A DNA stretch of 64,000 bases. Origin: Zygosaccharomyces rouxii. Taxonomy: Eukaryota > Ascomycota > Saccharomycetes > Saccharomycetales > Saccharomycetaceae. The notes under the pieces were generated by a model that did not search any database, had not been told where the DNA came from, and worked only from the letters and a program-made list of their open reading frames with translations. Every line of letters begins with the position of its first letter. Position 1 is the first letter of the stretch. The stretch is taken from positions 434,001 through 498,000 of the forward strand of contig NC_012994.1 of the NCBI RefSeq assembly GCF_000026365.1, given 5' to 3'. Positions 30,883 to 38,429 of this stretch are shown piece by piece. The position numbers and the translations under genes were made by a program.

Positions 30883-31577
30883 TTCCTGAGAAAATAGCTG
30901 ATAATATACTAACGGAACTAATCAGAGCACAATTGATGGCAAATATTCTTCATACTTACTGTTGTTGTAACTTTAACCACCTGTCGTACTCTTAAAGATA
31001 TATCCAATTTTGAGAATCGAAGGGCTGTTACCCGTACTTCAGTGTTACCCCGTCAAGAAATCATATTAGCCGCTGAGACTTGGGTATAAAAAGAAGGGAC
31101 AATGGAAAGCAGGGAGAGGCCAACGAAGTATTCTTCGTACTCATTCTGTATAGCCAAGAAGAAGGAGAGTTGTTGAGAGATTGAAGTATGGCCACTGCCT
31201 TCAACAGTCCCCATGTTATACTGAGAGCTTTTCAAATTTTCCTGTAGAATAAGCTGATACTAGTGCCACTAGTGATGCTACTCGTCTCCATCGTGGGACT
31301 TGGGAAGAGTTATTGTCAGCTAGGAGCGCTCAGATTTCTAAAGGTACCAGTTTGTATGGGTTACTATTGAACATGTTTACCCGTCGACTGGAAATTATCG
31401 TCAGGGTTACTGATTCCATGATTTTTAGCCGTGTATACTATGGAACACGACAGGATAGGGTTGCTGGGCTCTGCCCTTGTTGCTGGTTAGATTCGACTGC
31501 TAAAAGAAATTATCGTTACCCTGATGAAGAAACGCGCACTACTTTCCTGTTTAGAGAGGGCTTGAAAATTTTTCAAC
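30883..31577. promoter_or_regulatory. SEC59 promoter and region upstream of the snoRNA array
   Basis: Two Reb1 sites (TTACCCG) lie at 31028-31034 and 31377-31383. A TATAAAAAG box lies at 31085-31093, pointing rightward like the snoRNA TATA. A perfect hairpin ACGAAG/CTTCGT is at 31128-31143. The sequence AGGGTTG at 31457-31463 is a partial Tbf1-like element. Open frames (31053-31235 minus, 31313-31582 plus) have no recognisable features. Confidence 0.5.
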
Positions 31578-31586
31578 TATAAAAAG
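31578..31586 (+). promoter_or_regulatory. TATA box of the snoRNA array
   Basis: TATAAAAAG lies about 120 bases upstream of the first snoRNA. It is the only strong TATA between the Reb1 site at 31377 and snR78, so it is the probable Pol II promoter for the whole array. Confidence 0.65.
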
Positions 31587-31698
31587 GGCTTGCTAAATCG
31601 TTTTCAACATCTTCTCTCTTATTACTCCTGAACAATAAGAGTAAGTTAACCAAACGAACTCAGGGGCAAAGGAAGTCATAGGGATTTGGGCAATTGGT

Positions 31699-31780
31699 CT
31701 CCGCTGATGACCAAATTAATTAAACAAACTAGAGTTTCTGATAATTCTAATGATTAGAACGTTAATCATCGCTGAGGATT
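31699..31780 (+). ncRNA. snR78: Box C/D snoRNA snR78 (25S Um2421 guide)
   Basis: First member of the array. The C box is CTGATGA at 31704-31710, D' is CTGA at 31738-31741 and D is CTGA at 31772-31775. The guide CAAACTAGAGT (31725-31735) pairs with 25S ACUCUAGUUUG. The fifth base upstream of D' (A31733) pairs with the U of GAC-U-CUAG, which is Um2421 in S. cerevisiae numbering, the known snR78 target. The terminal stem is weak, so ends are approximate. Confidence 0.88.
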
Positions 31781-31808
31781 CCGATGAACCTTGCATATGA
31801 ATCTCGTA

Positions 31809-31828
31809 ACAAATACAGGTGTATTTGT
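31809..31828 (+). other. Rnt1-type hairpin, AGGT tetraloop
   Basis: A perfect 8-bp stem (ACAAATAC/GTATTTGT) is closed by the tetraloop AGGT, matching the AGNN rule for yeast RNase III Rnt1. It lies in the spacer between snR78 and snR77. Confidence 0.8.
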
Positions 31829-31860
31829 GATTTTCTTTGACCTCTGTTTTTGTCAGATGT

Positions 31861-31957
31861 AAATTTCATATGATGATTAAAACGAAAACAAAAGCTGGAA
31901 TTACTGGCTGAACGCATATGTGTTGAAACGTTTTTGCACTACTTCTGATTTTAATTT
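31861..31957 (+). ncRNA. snR77: Box C/D snoRNA snR77 (18S Um578 guide)
   Basis: The C box is ATGATGA at 31870-31876, D' is CTGA at 31908-31911 and D is CTGA at 31945-31948. The terminal stem is AAATT/AATTT. The guide AGCTGGAATTAC (31893-31904) pairs over 12 bases with 18S GUAAUUCCAGCU. The fifth base upstream of D' (A31903) selects the U of GG-U-AAUUCC, Um578. Confidence 0.93.
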
Positions 31958-31990
31958 GCATCTGGAAAGAATATTTAGGTAATCATACAT

Positions 31991-32006
31991 GAAAACAGTG
32001 GTTTTC
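31991..32006 (+). other. Rnt1-type hairpin, AGTG tetraloop
   Basis: Stem GAAAAC/GTTTTC (extendable by a T-A pair) is capped by AGTG. It lies in the spacer between snR77 and snR76. Confidence 0.75.
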
Positions 32007-32025
32007 AGTATCATTCTTTTTCCTG

Positions 32026-32127
32026 TAGTGAAGATGAGGATCCAAAGCACTGGGCACTGACAAAAAAATAATGTTATGAGTGACATGCTGTTAGTGGGCC
32101 TAGAAAACCCACGCTACTGATTCATTC
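32026..32127 (+). ncRNA. snR76: Box C/D snoRNA snR76 (25S Cm2197 guide)
   Basis: The C box is the variant AAGATGA at 32031-32037, the internal D' is CTGA at 32057-32060 and D is CTGA at 32117-32120. The terminal stem AGTGAA/TTCATT runs into the C box, and further flanking TTTTCC/GGAAAA can pair. The guide AGCACTGGGCA (32046-32056) pairs with 25S UGCCCAGUGCU. The fifth base (G32052) selects the third C of UGCCC, Cm2197. A GTGGG/CCCAC hairpin fills the second half. Confidence 0.9.
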
Positions 32128-32133
32128 GGGAAA

Positions 32134-32156
32134 AGTAACATTTAGGAAGTGCTACT
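32134..32156 (+). other. Possible Rnt1-type hairpin, AGGA loop
   Basis: AGTAACATT can pair with AGTGCTACT with one mismatch and one wobble pair, leaving a loop TAGGA that contains AGGA. It lies between snR76 and snR75. The fit is less perfect than in the other spacers. Confidence 0.5.
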
Positions 32157-32207
32157 GATTTCTATGTGATTTTTGCAATATTACATGCCCTACTTTTTAT
32201 TAATTTT

Positions 32208-32301
32208 AGGATTTGAGGATGATTTTAATAGATGACGAGTCTGAACTAAACAGTTGAAGACAAACTTTTTACAATTACCATTCATGCATTTCTGAAATCT
32301 A
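32208..32301 (+). ncRNA. snR75: Box C/D snoRNA snR75 (25S Gm2288 guide)
   Basis: The C box is the variant AGGATGA at 32216-32222, D' is CTGA at 32241-32244 and D is CTGA at 32292-32295. The terminal stem is GGATT/AATCT. The guide TAGATGACGAG (32229-32239) pairs with 25S CUCGUCAUCUA. The fifth base (C32236) selects the G of CUC-G-UCAUC, Gm2288. Confidence 0.92.
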
Positions 32302-32320
32302 CAATTACACATAGAAATCG

Positions 32321-32347
32321 ACGGTAATCATCAGTAGATGTTACCGT
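32321..32347 (+). other. Rnt1-type hairpin, AGTA tetraloop
   Basis: Outer stem ACGGTAA/TTACCGT, a bulged T and inner stem CATC/GATG are capped by AGTA. This is a strong RNase III signal in the spacer between snR75 and snR74. Confidence 0.85.
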
Positions 32348-32360
32348 GAAGTGCTTTTTA

Positions 32361-32450
32361 TTTTGCAAGGATGAAACCTTAAACTAATTAAAGACAAGCA
32401 TATGTCTGAATTTTGCATGTCAGAAAAACGTTTTCAAGTCTGATGCGAAA
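32361..32450 (+). ncRNA. snR74: Box C/D snoRNA snR74 (18S Am28 guide)
   Basis: The C box is the variant AGGATGA at 32368-32374, D' is CTGA at 32406-32409 and D is CTGA at 32440-32443. A 7-bp terminal stem TTTTGCA/TGCGAAA encloses it. The guide GACAAGCATATG (32393-32404) pairs with 18S CAUAUGCUUGUC near its 5' end. The fifth base (T32401) selects A28. Confidence 0.93.
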
Positions 32451-32462
32451 CTGCCATTGAAA

Positions 32463-32475
32463 GAAAAAGGTTTTC
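32463..32475 (+). other. Weak AGGT-loop hairpin between snR74 and snR73
   Basis: GAAAA and TTTC can pair around AGGT (32468-32471) with a bulged A. It is a poor match to an Rnt1 substrate and is noted only for its position. Confidence 0.3.
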
Positions 32476-32512
32476 ATTTTCTCCAAAAGTATTTGCAACT
32501 TTTTTCCGTTTT

Positions 32513-32619
32513 TTGTTTATGATGATTTCAATTTTATCACGACGGTCAACTGTATTTCCTTATCGTTTATTTGGAAATGTTGATGATTTTGCCTGTGACA
32601 GGGCGTTTCACTGATACAA
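32513..32619 (+). ncRNA. snR73: Box C/D snoRNA snR73 (25S Cm2959 guide)
   Basis: The C box is ATGATGA at 32519-32525, D' is the variant CTGT at 32550-32553, C' is TGATGA at 32581-32586 and D is CTGA at 32611-32614. The terminal stem is TTGT/ACAA. The guide TCACGACGGTC (32537-32547) pairs with 25S GACCGUCGUGA. The fifth base upstream of D' (G32545) selects the C of UAGA-C-CGUCG, Cm2959. Confidence 0.92.
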
Positions 32620-32673
32620 TTTCAAAAGGTTCAAAAACTTGTTTGGAGAGTTGTAAATCTTTTTCTTTCGAAT

Positions 32674-32691
32674 GCGCTTGAGTTCAAGCGC
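32674..32691 (+). other. Rnt1-type hairpin, AGTT tetraloop
   Basis: A perfect 7-bp stem GCGCTTG/CAAGCGC is capped by AGTT. It is the clearest RNase III substrate of the array, in the spacer between snR73 and snR72. Confidence 0.88.
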
Positions 32692-32715
32692 TTTATAATT
32701 CTTGTCACGTAATTC

Positions 32716-32804
32716 TTGGAAGATGATGACCATATTCTTACATATAATGAGAAAATCCTTCAATGAGAAGATTTCCAACCGATTTGCATGTCAGTCTGAT
32801 CCAG
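32716..32804 (+). ncRNA. snR72: Box C/D snoRNA snR72 (25S Am876 guide)
   Basis: Last member of the array. The C box is ATGATGA at 32723-32729 and D is CTGA at 32796-32799; the terminal stem is TGGA/TCCA plus a wobble pair. The guide CGATTTGCATGTCAG (32780-32794) forms 15 pairs, one of them G-U, with 25S CUGACGUGCAAAUCG. The fifth base (T32791) selects the A of CUG-A-CGUGC. Counting 32 bases back from Gm908 in UAUAGGGGCG places this A at 876. Confidence 0.92.
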
Positions 32805-32807
32805 ATC

Positions 32808-32839
32808 AGCTCTTCAACTCTTTATGGGGTTGAAGGGCT
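32808..32839 (+). terminator. Stem-loop after the snoRNA array
   Basis: AGCTCTTCAAC pairs with GTTGAAGGGCT around a 10-base loop just past snR72. It may help 3'-end formation or processing of the array transcript. It has no AGNN loop. A second, RRPE-like signal (AAAATTTTT near 32842-32850) follows and probably belongs to BUD22. Confidence 0.45.
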
Positions 32840-32973
32840 CCAAAATTTTTGTTGAAGTTAACACCCTTGCACCGCACTCTGTACTTAACAAAGAAAAAAA
32901 AATTCATGCTCATCTCATCACTATGTTCAATTCTAAGTAACAATATAGGAATAGTAAAGAGTATTACTGCGAA

Positions 32974-34458
32974 ATGCCTAAGGATAACTTGATCTTCAAG
33001 TTAGATAATTTGGAATATCAGTACAATTACTTGAATGGAACTTTAGAAAATTTTCAACCTCGGTTGAATGGTACTTCAAAAGCATATAATGCCAAAGGTA
33101 AGAAAAGTTCTAAGAGAATATCGAAATTACTTGAAGAGATTAAGATAGGAGAGGTTGAAAAACAACTCAATGAACTGTGTACCGATATTTTCCAAAAGAA
33201 GACTTTCCACTTAGATGGTAAATTACGACAATTTATTGAGAAGCAATTGAGTCAATATAAACCTTCGAAGAAATCGAAGAACGATTTTACACCTGTGATT
33301 AAGGATATAAGGGAAAAATATGGGTTAGAAAAATTTTCAGAGCTGATTAGCAAATCCAAAGTGATAAAACTTTCGTTATCCAAGATAAACCCCACAAGGG
33401 AACCGCCCAAATGGTTTACCGAGCATGAATTTTGGAAAATTCATAACGATAAGAACAATGAATACAATCCAAGTAAAATATGGAATGAAGTTGTGATGAA
33501 GACTGAAGGATGTAATCAATTGCTGAGCTCATTGATGAATAACAACAAATGCAAAGAACTGATTGCAGGCTTTAATTCAGGTATGGATGTGTTTTTAAAT
33601 ATCAATAAAGGTAAGAAGGACAAGAGTAAAGAAGATAAAGTTTCCCAGAGTGAGAAAGAGACTCAGAAGACTCAGAAGGAAGGAGATAATCAAGAAAGTC
33701 CAGATGAAAAGGAAGAACAAGATGACGATGGCGATGAATCTGATGAAAGTTCGGAGAGTCAACTACAGGATGAAGGTGAAAACGGAGAGCTAGATGAAGA
33801 AGTTCTCAAACAATATGATGATATGTTGGCAGCATCTGATGAGGAAGATAATGAAGGTCTCCAATTGGATCCTAATATTAACTACAACGAAGTGACTGAT
33901 GAAGAACCAAGTGATGATGAGAAAGAGAGCGAAGACGAGGACGAGGACGAGAATGAAGATGAAGATGAAGATGACGGAGAGCCAGAGACTAAGAAACCAA
34001 AATATCAATTACCTGAGCTAATGGGAGGTTATTACAGTGGTGGAGATTCTAGTGATGATGATTTGAAGAATGACAGAATTGCACAAGAACAAATGTCAAA
34101 CAAAGGTCAGAGAAAGAATAGACGTGGTCAAAGAGCAAGAAGAAAAATTTGGGAACAGAAATTTGGTGAGAAGGCAAATCATGTCGTTAAAGAACGTAAT
34201 GTATATTTTGAAAAGAAGAGAAAGAAACAACAGGAATTCGAAGAAAGAGAAGCAAAGCGTGCCGCCAAGGCAGCTAAGGCTTCTGAATTTGAGAAGAAGG
34301 CTTCTCAAGAATATGAAAAGGGAGCAGCACGTAAAACTGAGTCCAAACCTAAAAATGAGACTCCTGCTGCTGAACATCCCTCATGGATTGCTAAACGTGA
34401 AGCAGAGGCTAAATTGAAAAACGCCAAATTTGAAGGTAAAAAAGTTGTTTTTGACTGA
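32974..34458 (+). CDS. BUD22: Ribosome-biogenesis protein Bud22
   Basis: The 494-residue orthologue of Bud22 (YMR014W, 519) is a nucleolar factor for early pre-18S processing. Basic, coiled N-terminal domain (about 1-210). A very acidic middle follows (about 215-345, with runs of D and E), then the C-terminal BUD22 domain: GGYYSGGDSSDDD, KGQRKNRRGQRARRKIWEQKFG, and the terminal SWIAKREAEAKLKNAKFEGKKVVFD segment, which is characteristic. An RRPE-like AAAATTTTT about 125 bases upstream fits ribosome-biogenesis control. Confidence 0.94.
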   Translation: MPKDNLIFKLDNLEYQYNYLNGTLENFQPRLNGTSKAYNAKGKKSSKRISKLLEEIKIGEVEKQLNELCTDIFQKKTFHLDGKLRQFIEKQLSQYKPSKKSKNDFTPVIKDIREKYGLEKFSELISKSKVIKLSLSKINPTREPPKWFTEHEFWKIHNDKNNEYNPSKIWNEVVMKTEGCNQLLSSLMNNNKCKELIAGFNSGMDVFLNINKGKKDKSKEDKVSQSEKETQKTQKEGDNQESPDEKEEQDDDGDESDESSESQLQDEGENGELDEEVLKQYDDMLAASDEEDNEGLQLDPNINYNEVTDEEPSDDEKESEDEDEDENEDEDEDDGEPETKKPKYQLPELMGGYYSGGDSSDDDLKNDRIAQEQMSNKGQRKNRRGQRARRKIWEQKFGEKANHVVKERNVYFEKKRKKQQEFEEREAKRAAKAAKASEFEKKASQEYEKGAARKTESKPKNETPAAEHPSWIAKREAEAKLKNAKFEGKKVVFD

Positions 34459-34598
34459 ACAGTGCATTTATTTACATTTATTTCACACTTTCACTCTTTC
34501 TTTTCTTTAAGGCATAATATCAGGAATGTCATGTAATATATATCAATAAATAAAAGAAGTTCCCCTGATCAAAGAAAATATTATCAGTTATATCAAAA

Positions 34599-36212
34599 TT
34601 ATTCGTAAATCTTGCCGGTTAATGGGTCTCTTTTCTTGAATGTCATCAACAAATCATCCTTAGGGAAAATAGTGGCAAACACTTTAATTTTCTCACTTAA
34701 TGGTGTAACAGAATGTTCAAAATCTGTGAAAAGTGCAAATTTACCCAATAGAGCACAGAAAGTCATCATCACATAGGTTTGACCCAAACAAACATGGGGA
34801 CCACAACCAAAGACTAACCAGTTCTTCTTTGCCTCACTGGCTTTTGAACCTTCGACCCATCTTTCTGGGACGAACTCATCTGGATTCTCATAAACCTCAG
34901 GATCGTGTAGGGCTGGGTACAAAGTAGGAATCAACATAGTACCCTTTGGTGCGGTATAATTTTCTCTCACTTGGAAGTTTTGTTTAACCACATATGGAAC
35001 CATCAGCACTGGTGGTCTGTAACGTAATGTCTCCTTTATGACCATAGTAGTGTAATCCATCTTTTCAATCAATGGCAAAGTAACTTTCATGTTAACATCA
35101 CCATTACGAACTGCTAATTGTTCTTCTCTAACTTTGGCTAAAACGTCGGGTCTGTCAGCAACAATTTGGAATAACCAGCATGCTAAAGATGAAGATGCAT
35201 CTTGAGATGCAAACAAGAAAGTGAAAACAGCCTCTGACATTTCCTTATTGGTAAATTCTCTGTGGTAAAGTTTTGAATCACTGTCATTTTTGTTCTTGGC
35301 ATCGTGCATTAACTTAGCCCAAGCATCCATAACACAGATTGGCTTACCACCAGCGGCAATGTGGTCCTTTGCCATCTGAGCACATTCTTCAAAGATTTTC
35401 ATAGCGGCATCAGCAGTACGTTTACCATACCAAGTCTTGGTGTAGGGTAGAATGATAGGGAAATTGACCAATTCCAATGCTGCCGTCACCAGATAGTAAT
35501 CATCAGCAATCTTTCTCACTTGATCCTCGGTAATATATTCCCCGCAGAATGCACTCAGGGACAAGGCGCAAAGAATCTCTCTCATTTCGTGGAAAAATAC
35601 TTGAGGCTTATTATTGTTATCCTTTGACAATTGAACGAATTTGCCAATATATTTGTCGATGAGAACTTCTAAACCTGGTAAATATTGTTCTAAAGCTTGT
35701 TTGGTGAAAAGACCGTTTAGGGATTTTCTATAATCGACATGAGCCTTACCATCGAGAAAGACCCAATTGTTTGGTCTCAAAATTTTAACAGCTACATCGA
35801 CAACGCATGGTTTCACATACTTGGGCGATTGCATAATTTTCCTTGCTAAATCCCTTGTAGATGCAATAACCACAAACTTATGAAAGATGGAAACGCACGA
35901 AAGTTCACCAGAATACCATTTTGCCTTATATTCTTCGAATTTGGGATCCAATGATTCCAAGAAAGGTCCAATTATTGGATACCATTTCCACTTAGGACCC
36001 GCACAAGAACCCTTTTTGGTTTGGTAAGAAATTTGGTCCCAAACTATCAAAACGCATAAAAATGTAACGAAAATTTTCCAGTACGATAGTGATTTTACAA
36101 CCTCTAAAATGGAAGCGACAGTATGACCATTGTTTGCTAACAATGGCTGCACAGTACTGTTTTGGAATCCTGCGACAGTATCCATAGCCTTATCAACGGT
36201 AACCTCTGCCAT
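34599..36212 (-). CDS. ERG5: C-22 sterol desaturase, cytochrome P450 Erg5 (CYP61)
   Basis: The 537-residue enzyme introduces the C22-C23 double bond late in ergosterol synthesis at the ER. A membrane anchor lies near residues 40-62 (YWKIFVTFLCVLIVW). The I-helix is modified, as usual for CYP61 (FLFASQDASSSLACW). The ExxR motif is KETLRYRPP and the heme loop FGCGPHVCLG with Cys475. The open frame extends to an ATG at 36392. The ATG at 36212 gives MAEVTVDKAMDTV, with a length equal to S. cerevisiae Erg5 (538), and is preferred. The upstream region has a cluster of sterol-response-like sites. Confidence 0.96.
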   Translation of the reverse strand: MAEVTVDKAMDTVAGFQNSTVQPLLANNGHTVASILEVVKSLSYWKIFVTFLCVLIVWDQISYQTKKGSCAGPKWKWYPIIGPFLESLDPKFEEYKAKWYSGELSCVSIFHKFVVIASTRDLARKIMQSPKYVKPCVVDVAVKILRPNNWVFLDGKAHVDYRKSLNGLFTKQALEQYLPGLEVLIDKYIGKFVQLSKDNNNKPQVFFHEMREILCALSLSAFCGEYITEDQVRKIADDYYLVTAALELVNFPIILPYTKTWYGKRTADAAMKIFEECAQMAKDHIAAGGKPICVMDAWAKLMHDAKNKNDSDSKLYHREFTNKEMSEAVFTFLFASQDASSSLACWLFQIVADRPDVLAKVREEQLAVRNGDVNMKVTLPLIEKMDYTTMVIKETLRYRPPVLMVPYVVKQNFQVRENYTAPKGTMLIPTLYPALHDPEVYENPDEFVPERWVEGSKASEAKKNWLVFGCGPHVCLGQTYVMMTFCALLGKFALFTDFEHSVTPLSEKIKVFATIFPKDDLLMTFKKRDPLTGKIYE

Positions 36213-36766
36213 CCTCTTCTTCGTGTTTTTTTTTTCTTCTTTGTTTTCTATTACTTCCCTTCGCTGAGACTTGGACAAAAACCCACCGTTATGATTTCGT
36301 TGTAGCAGTATACAGTCTCTGTTCAACCAATTGACTGAAGGAAAGTTAGCGACAGTAGTAGATGTAGAAGGAAGAAGAGTAGCAGGAATCAAGATTTTGC
36401 ATCATCACCAGTCTTAATATGTGAACTCATATAGTCCGCGTATTTGTTAAAACCGATAAGACGGATATCACACTGGACGAACGATGAGAGGGTTTTTGTT
36501 TGACAAATTTTACCCTAAACGAGCACGGGCTGCTTTCTTGTAAACGAGCGGCAGAAGCGGTAACTTAGACCCTCGTTTATCGCACGTCAATCGTTTAGAA
36601 TGCATCCACGTGCTACTCGTTGCGTACGAAACGTCTTTGCTCCTTCGTCTATAGTGATACATATATCCGTCAACTCAATTTTAATACAGAAATTATAATG
36701 CAAGGAAACGAGAATGCAAATGCTTAGGGTCTATCGGGTTACACTTCTAATCCAGCGCAATTCAAC
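36213..36766. promoter_or_regulatory. ERG5 promoter with four TCGTTTA elements
   Basis: Read toward ERG5, the region holds two perfect TCGTTTAG sites (inverted at 36515-36522; direct on the plus strand at 36591-36598) and two TCGTTTA sites lacking the last base (36541-36547 inverted, 36573-36579 direct). TCGTTYAG is the AR1 element bound by Upc2-type zinc-cluster factors in S. cerevisiae, and TCGTATA is the related ERG-gene element. All four lie within 84 bases, about 300-390 bases upstream of the ATG. Confidence 0.65.
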
Positions 36767-37888
36767 CTACCACACTCTGTTGATTGTATCGGTTAAGTCG
36801 CCTGTTGATGCAGCGAGACTTGCTCTCTTGGCGAATGGTGTAGGAGTCTCTAGCGGATTTATCGCTGGTACTGTAGGCCTTCTTGAATTCAGATCGTTGC
36901 GTAGAATGTGATTATGGTCATGATGTTGATGTAGAGGATGTGTCTTTGTATGATGACATTCCATGCAAAATTCAGGCGAAGACGAAGATACATGTTGTTC
37001 CGCGGAAGGTACCGCGGTTGATGTACGAGGTGGGACAGTTGTAGCTGTGGATCCAGCAGCTCCTTGTTGCACTTGAGCTTGTTCCATGCTTAATTTACCC
37101 ATAAGTTCTAGTAATTCTTGACTTAGCGAAATTTTACGCAATTCATTCTCACGTTTAATGAGTAGTTTTCTCTTTAACGATTCAATTTGATCTTCCAGTT
37201 GTTTTAATTCCATACTTTCACGGCACATTATATCTTCTTCGGAGGGTCTTTGCCAAACTGATGTCGATGTATTTGGAGGTAGGGGTGACGTTGAACTTGT
37301 TGCTGCCGTTGGAGCAGACGCAGGTGTGGGAATGTTAGCAGTTTGTTGTTGTTGTGGTGGTGGTGACGCCAGCGAACTATTTCTACTCTCCATCATTATT
37401 TTTGTCAACATGTCTAATTTTTCACTTAGGACGCTAATTCGATCGTCTTTGCTCAGTCTGGGGTCTGTATCTTTATCAAGGTCCTTGTTATTACGTCTTT
37501 TGGGTAACTGAATATAGTTTGAATCGGTTTCCATGCCATTGCTACCGCCACTGGAAGATCTGCTAACATTTTGTCTATCTTCCAATTTTTTGTTTAATTC
37601 CGTATACTTGATCAATTTGCCCCTAAGTGAACCAACTAAAACGTTCAAACGATCAATTTCCTCTTGTTTGCCATCTAACTTATTCATTAATTCTTTGTTT
37701 TGCCTAATAAGTCTATTAATCATTCGTGAGTTTAACTTGTATTCTTCAGGCACAATTCTTTCTCTACCTATTCCATTGCCATTTGCATCCCTGTTGACTG
37801 GATCAGAAAACGCAAGGTAATTCTCATCATTAAAATCGATACCGCCGTTTCTTGAATTATACCGTCTTGGAGTTGGTGATATGTTCAT
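36767..37888 (-). CDS. SPC42: Spindle pole body central plaque protein Spc42
   Basis: The 373-residue orthologue of Spc42 (YKL042W, 363) forms the crystalline central layer of the spindle pole body. The N-terminal MNISPTPRRY and VPEEYK segments match the family. The main dimeric coiled coil spans about 50-105 (RLIRQNKELMNKLDGKQEEIDRL). A second, shorter coiled coil lies near 220-265 (SMELKQLEDQIESLKRKLL). A Cys/His-containing motif (CMECHHTKTH) is near 325, and the tail has an ETPTPF phosphorylation-like motif. Confidence 0.93.
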   Translation of the reverse strand: MNISPTPRRYNSRNGGIDFNDENYLAFSDPVNRDANGNGIGRERIVPEEYKLNSRMINRLIRQNKELMNKLDGKQEEIDRLNVLVGSLRGKLIKYTELNKKLEDRQNVSRSSSGGSNGMETDSNYIQLPKRRNNKDLDKDTDPRLSKDDRISVLSEKLDMLTKIMMESRNSSLASPPPQQQQTANIPTPASAPTAATSSTSPLPPNTSTSVWQRPSEEDIMCRESMELKQLEDQIESLKRKLLIKRENELRKISLSQELLELMGKLSMEQAQVQQGAAGSTATTVPPRTSTAVPSAEQHVSSSSPEFCMECHHTKTHPLHQHHDHNHILRNDLNSRRPTVPAINPLETPTPFAKRASLAASTGDLTDTINRVW

Positions 37889-38429
37889 TGTGGTTTCTTC
37901 TTCGTACTATTATTATTATTAGTCTTATTCTCTATTTTTTATTGCTTGTTCTTTACAAAAAATTGTATTATCTTCTATTCTTTTGTTTATGTTAATAAAT
38001 TGTATTATGTCAATCCAATGTTAACATCACAAAAACGCTGACGCGAAAGTTGAACACGCGTCGTTAAAAAAAATTAAATTTAAGCTTATCTCATCACAAA
38101 AAAAGAATTCGATTCATTAATTATACATAGCAATAGAAATATTAACAGGTAATGTTCAATGTAAAAGTCCGTAAGTAAAAGTACAATGCCGCAGGCAAGC
38201 AAAAATCATCTGCGATGGTTCAAAAAACAAAACAAAGAAAACAAAAAAAAAAAAAAAAAAAAAAAATGTACATATCATAAATCTCTTAAGTTTGCGAATA
38301 TCCCGTCTCGTCTAGTCTATCAAATTGTCTATCATGTATCTTGCCTTTTCGTTTAATTTTACAACCCAAACGGAAATTTTCCTTGGAAACTTTAAAGGTA
38401 AAAAGAACAAAAATTACAAAAAAAGTCCG
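37889..38429. promoter_or_regulatory. SPC42 promoter (MCB and SCB-like) and SOK2 3' end
   Basis: A perfect MCB, ACGCGT, lies at 38056-38061 and a CGCGAAA SCB-like core at 38042-38048, about 155-170 bases upstream of SPC42. They suggest G1/S transcription by MBF/SBF. A 24-base A run is at 38243-38266, toward the SOK2 end. Confidence 0.6.

Noticed and set aside
31313..31582. 89-codon frame upstream of the snoRNA array
   Set aside because: It begins at a non-ATG codon, ends across the TATA box and has no recognisable features.
36213..36392. 60-codon N-terminal extension of ERG5
   Set aside because: The extension is low complexity and basic, whereas the downstream ATG gives the family's length and N terminus.
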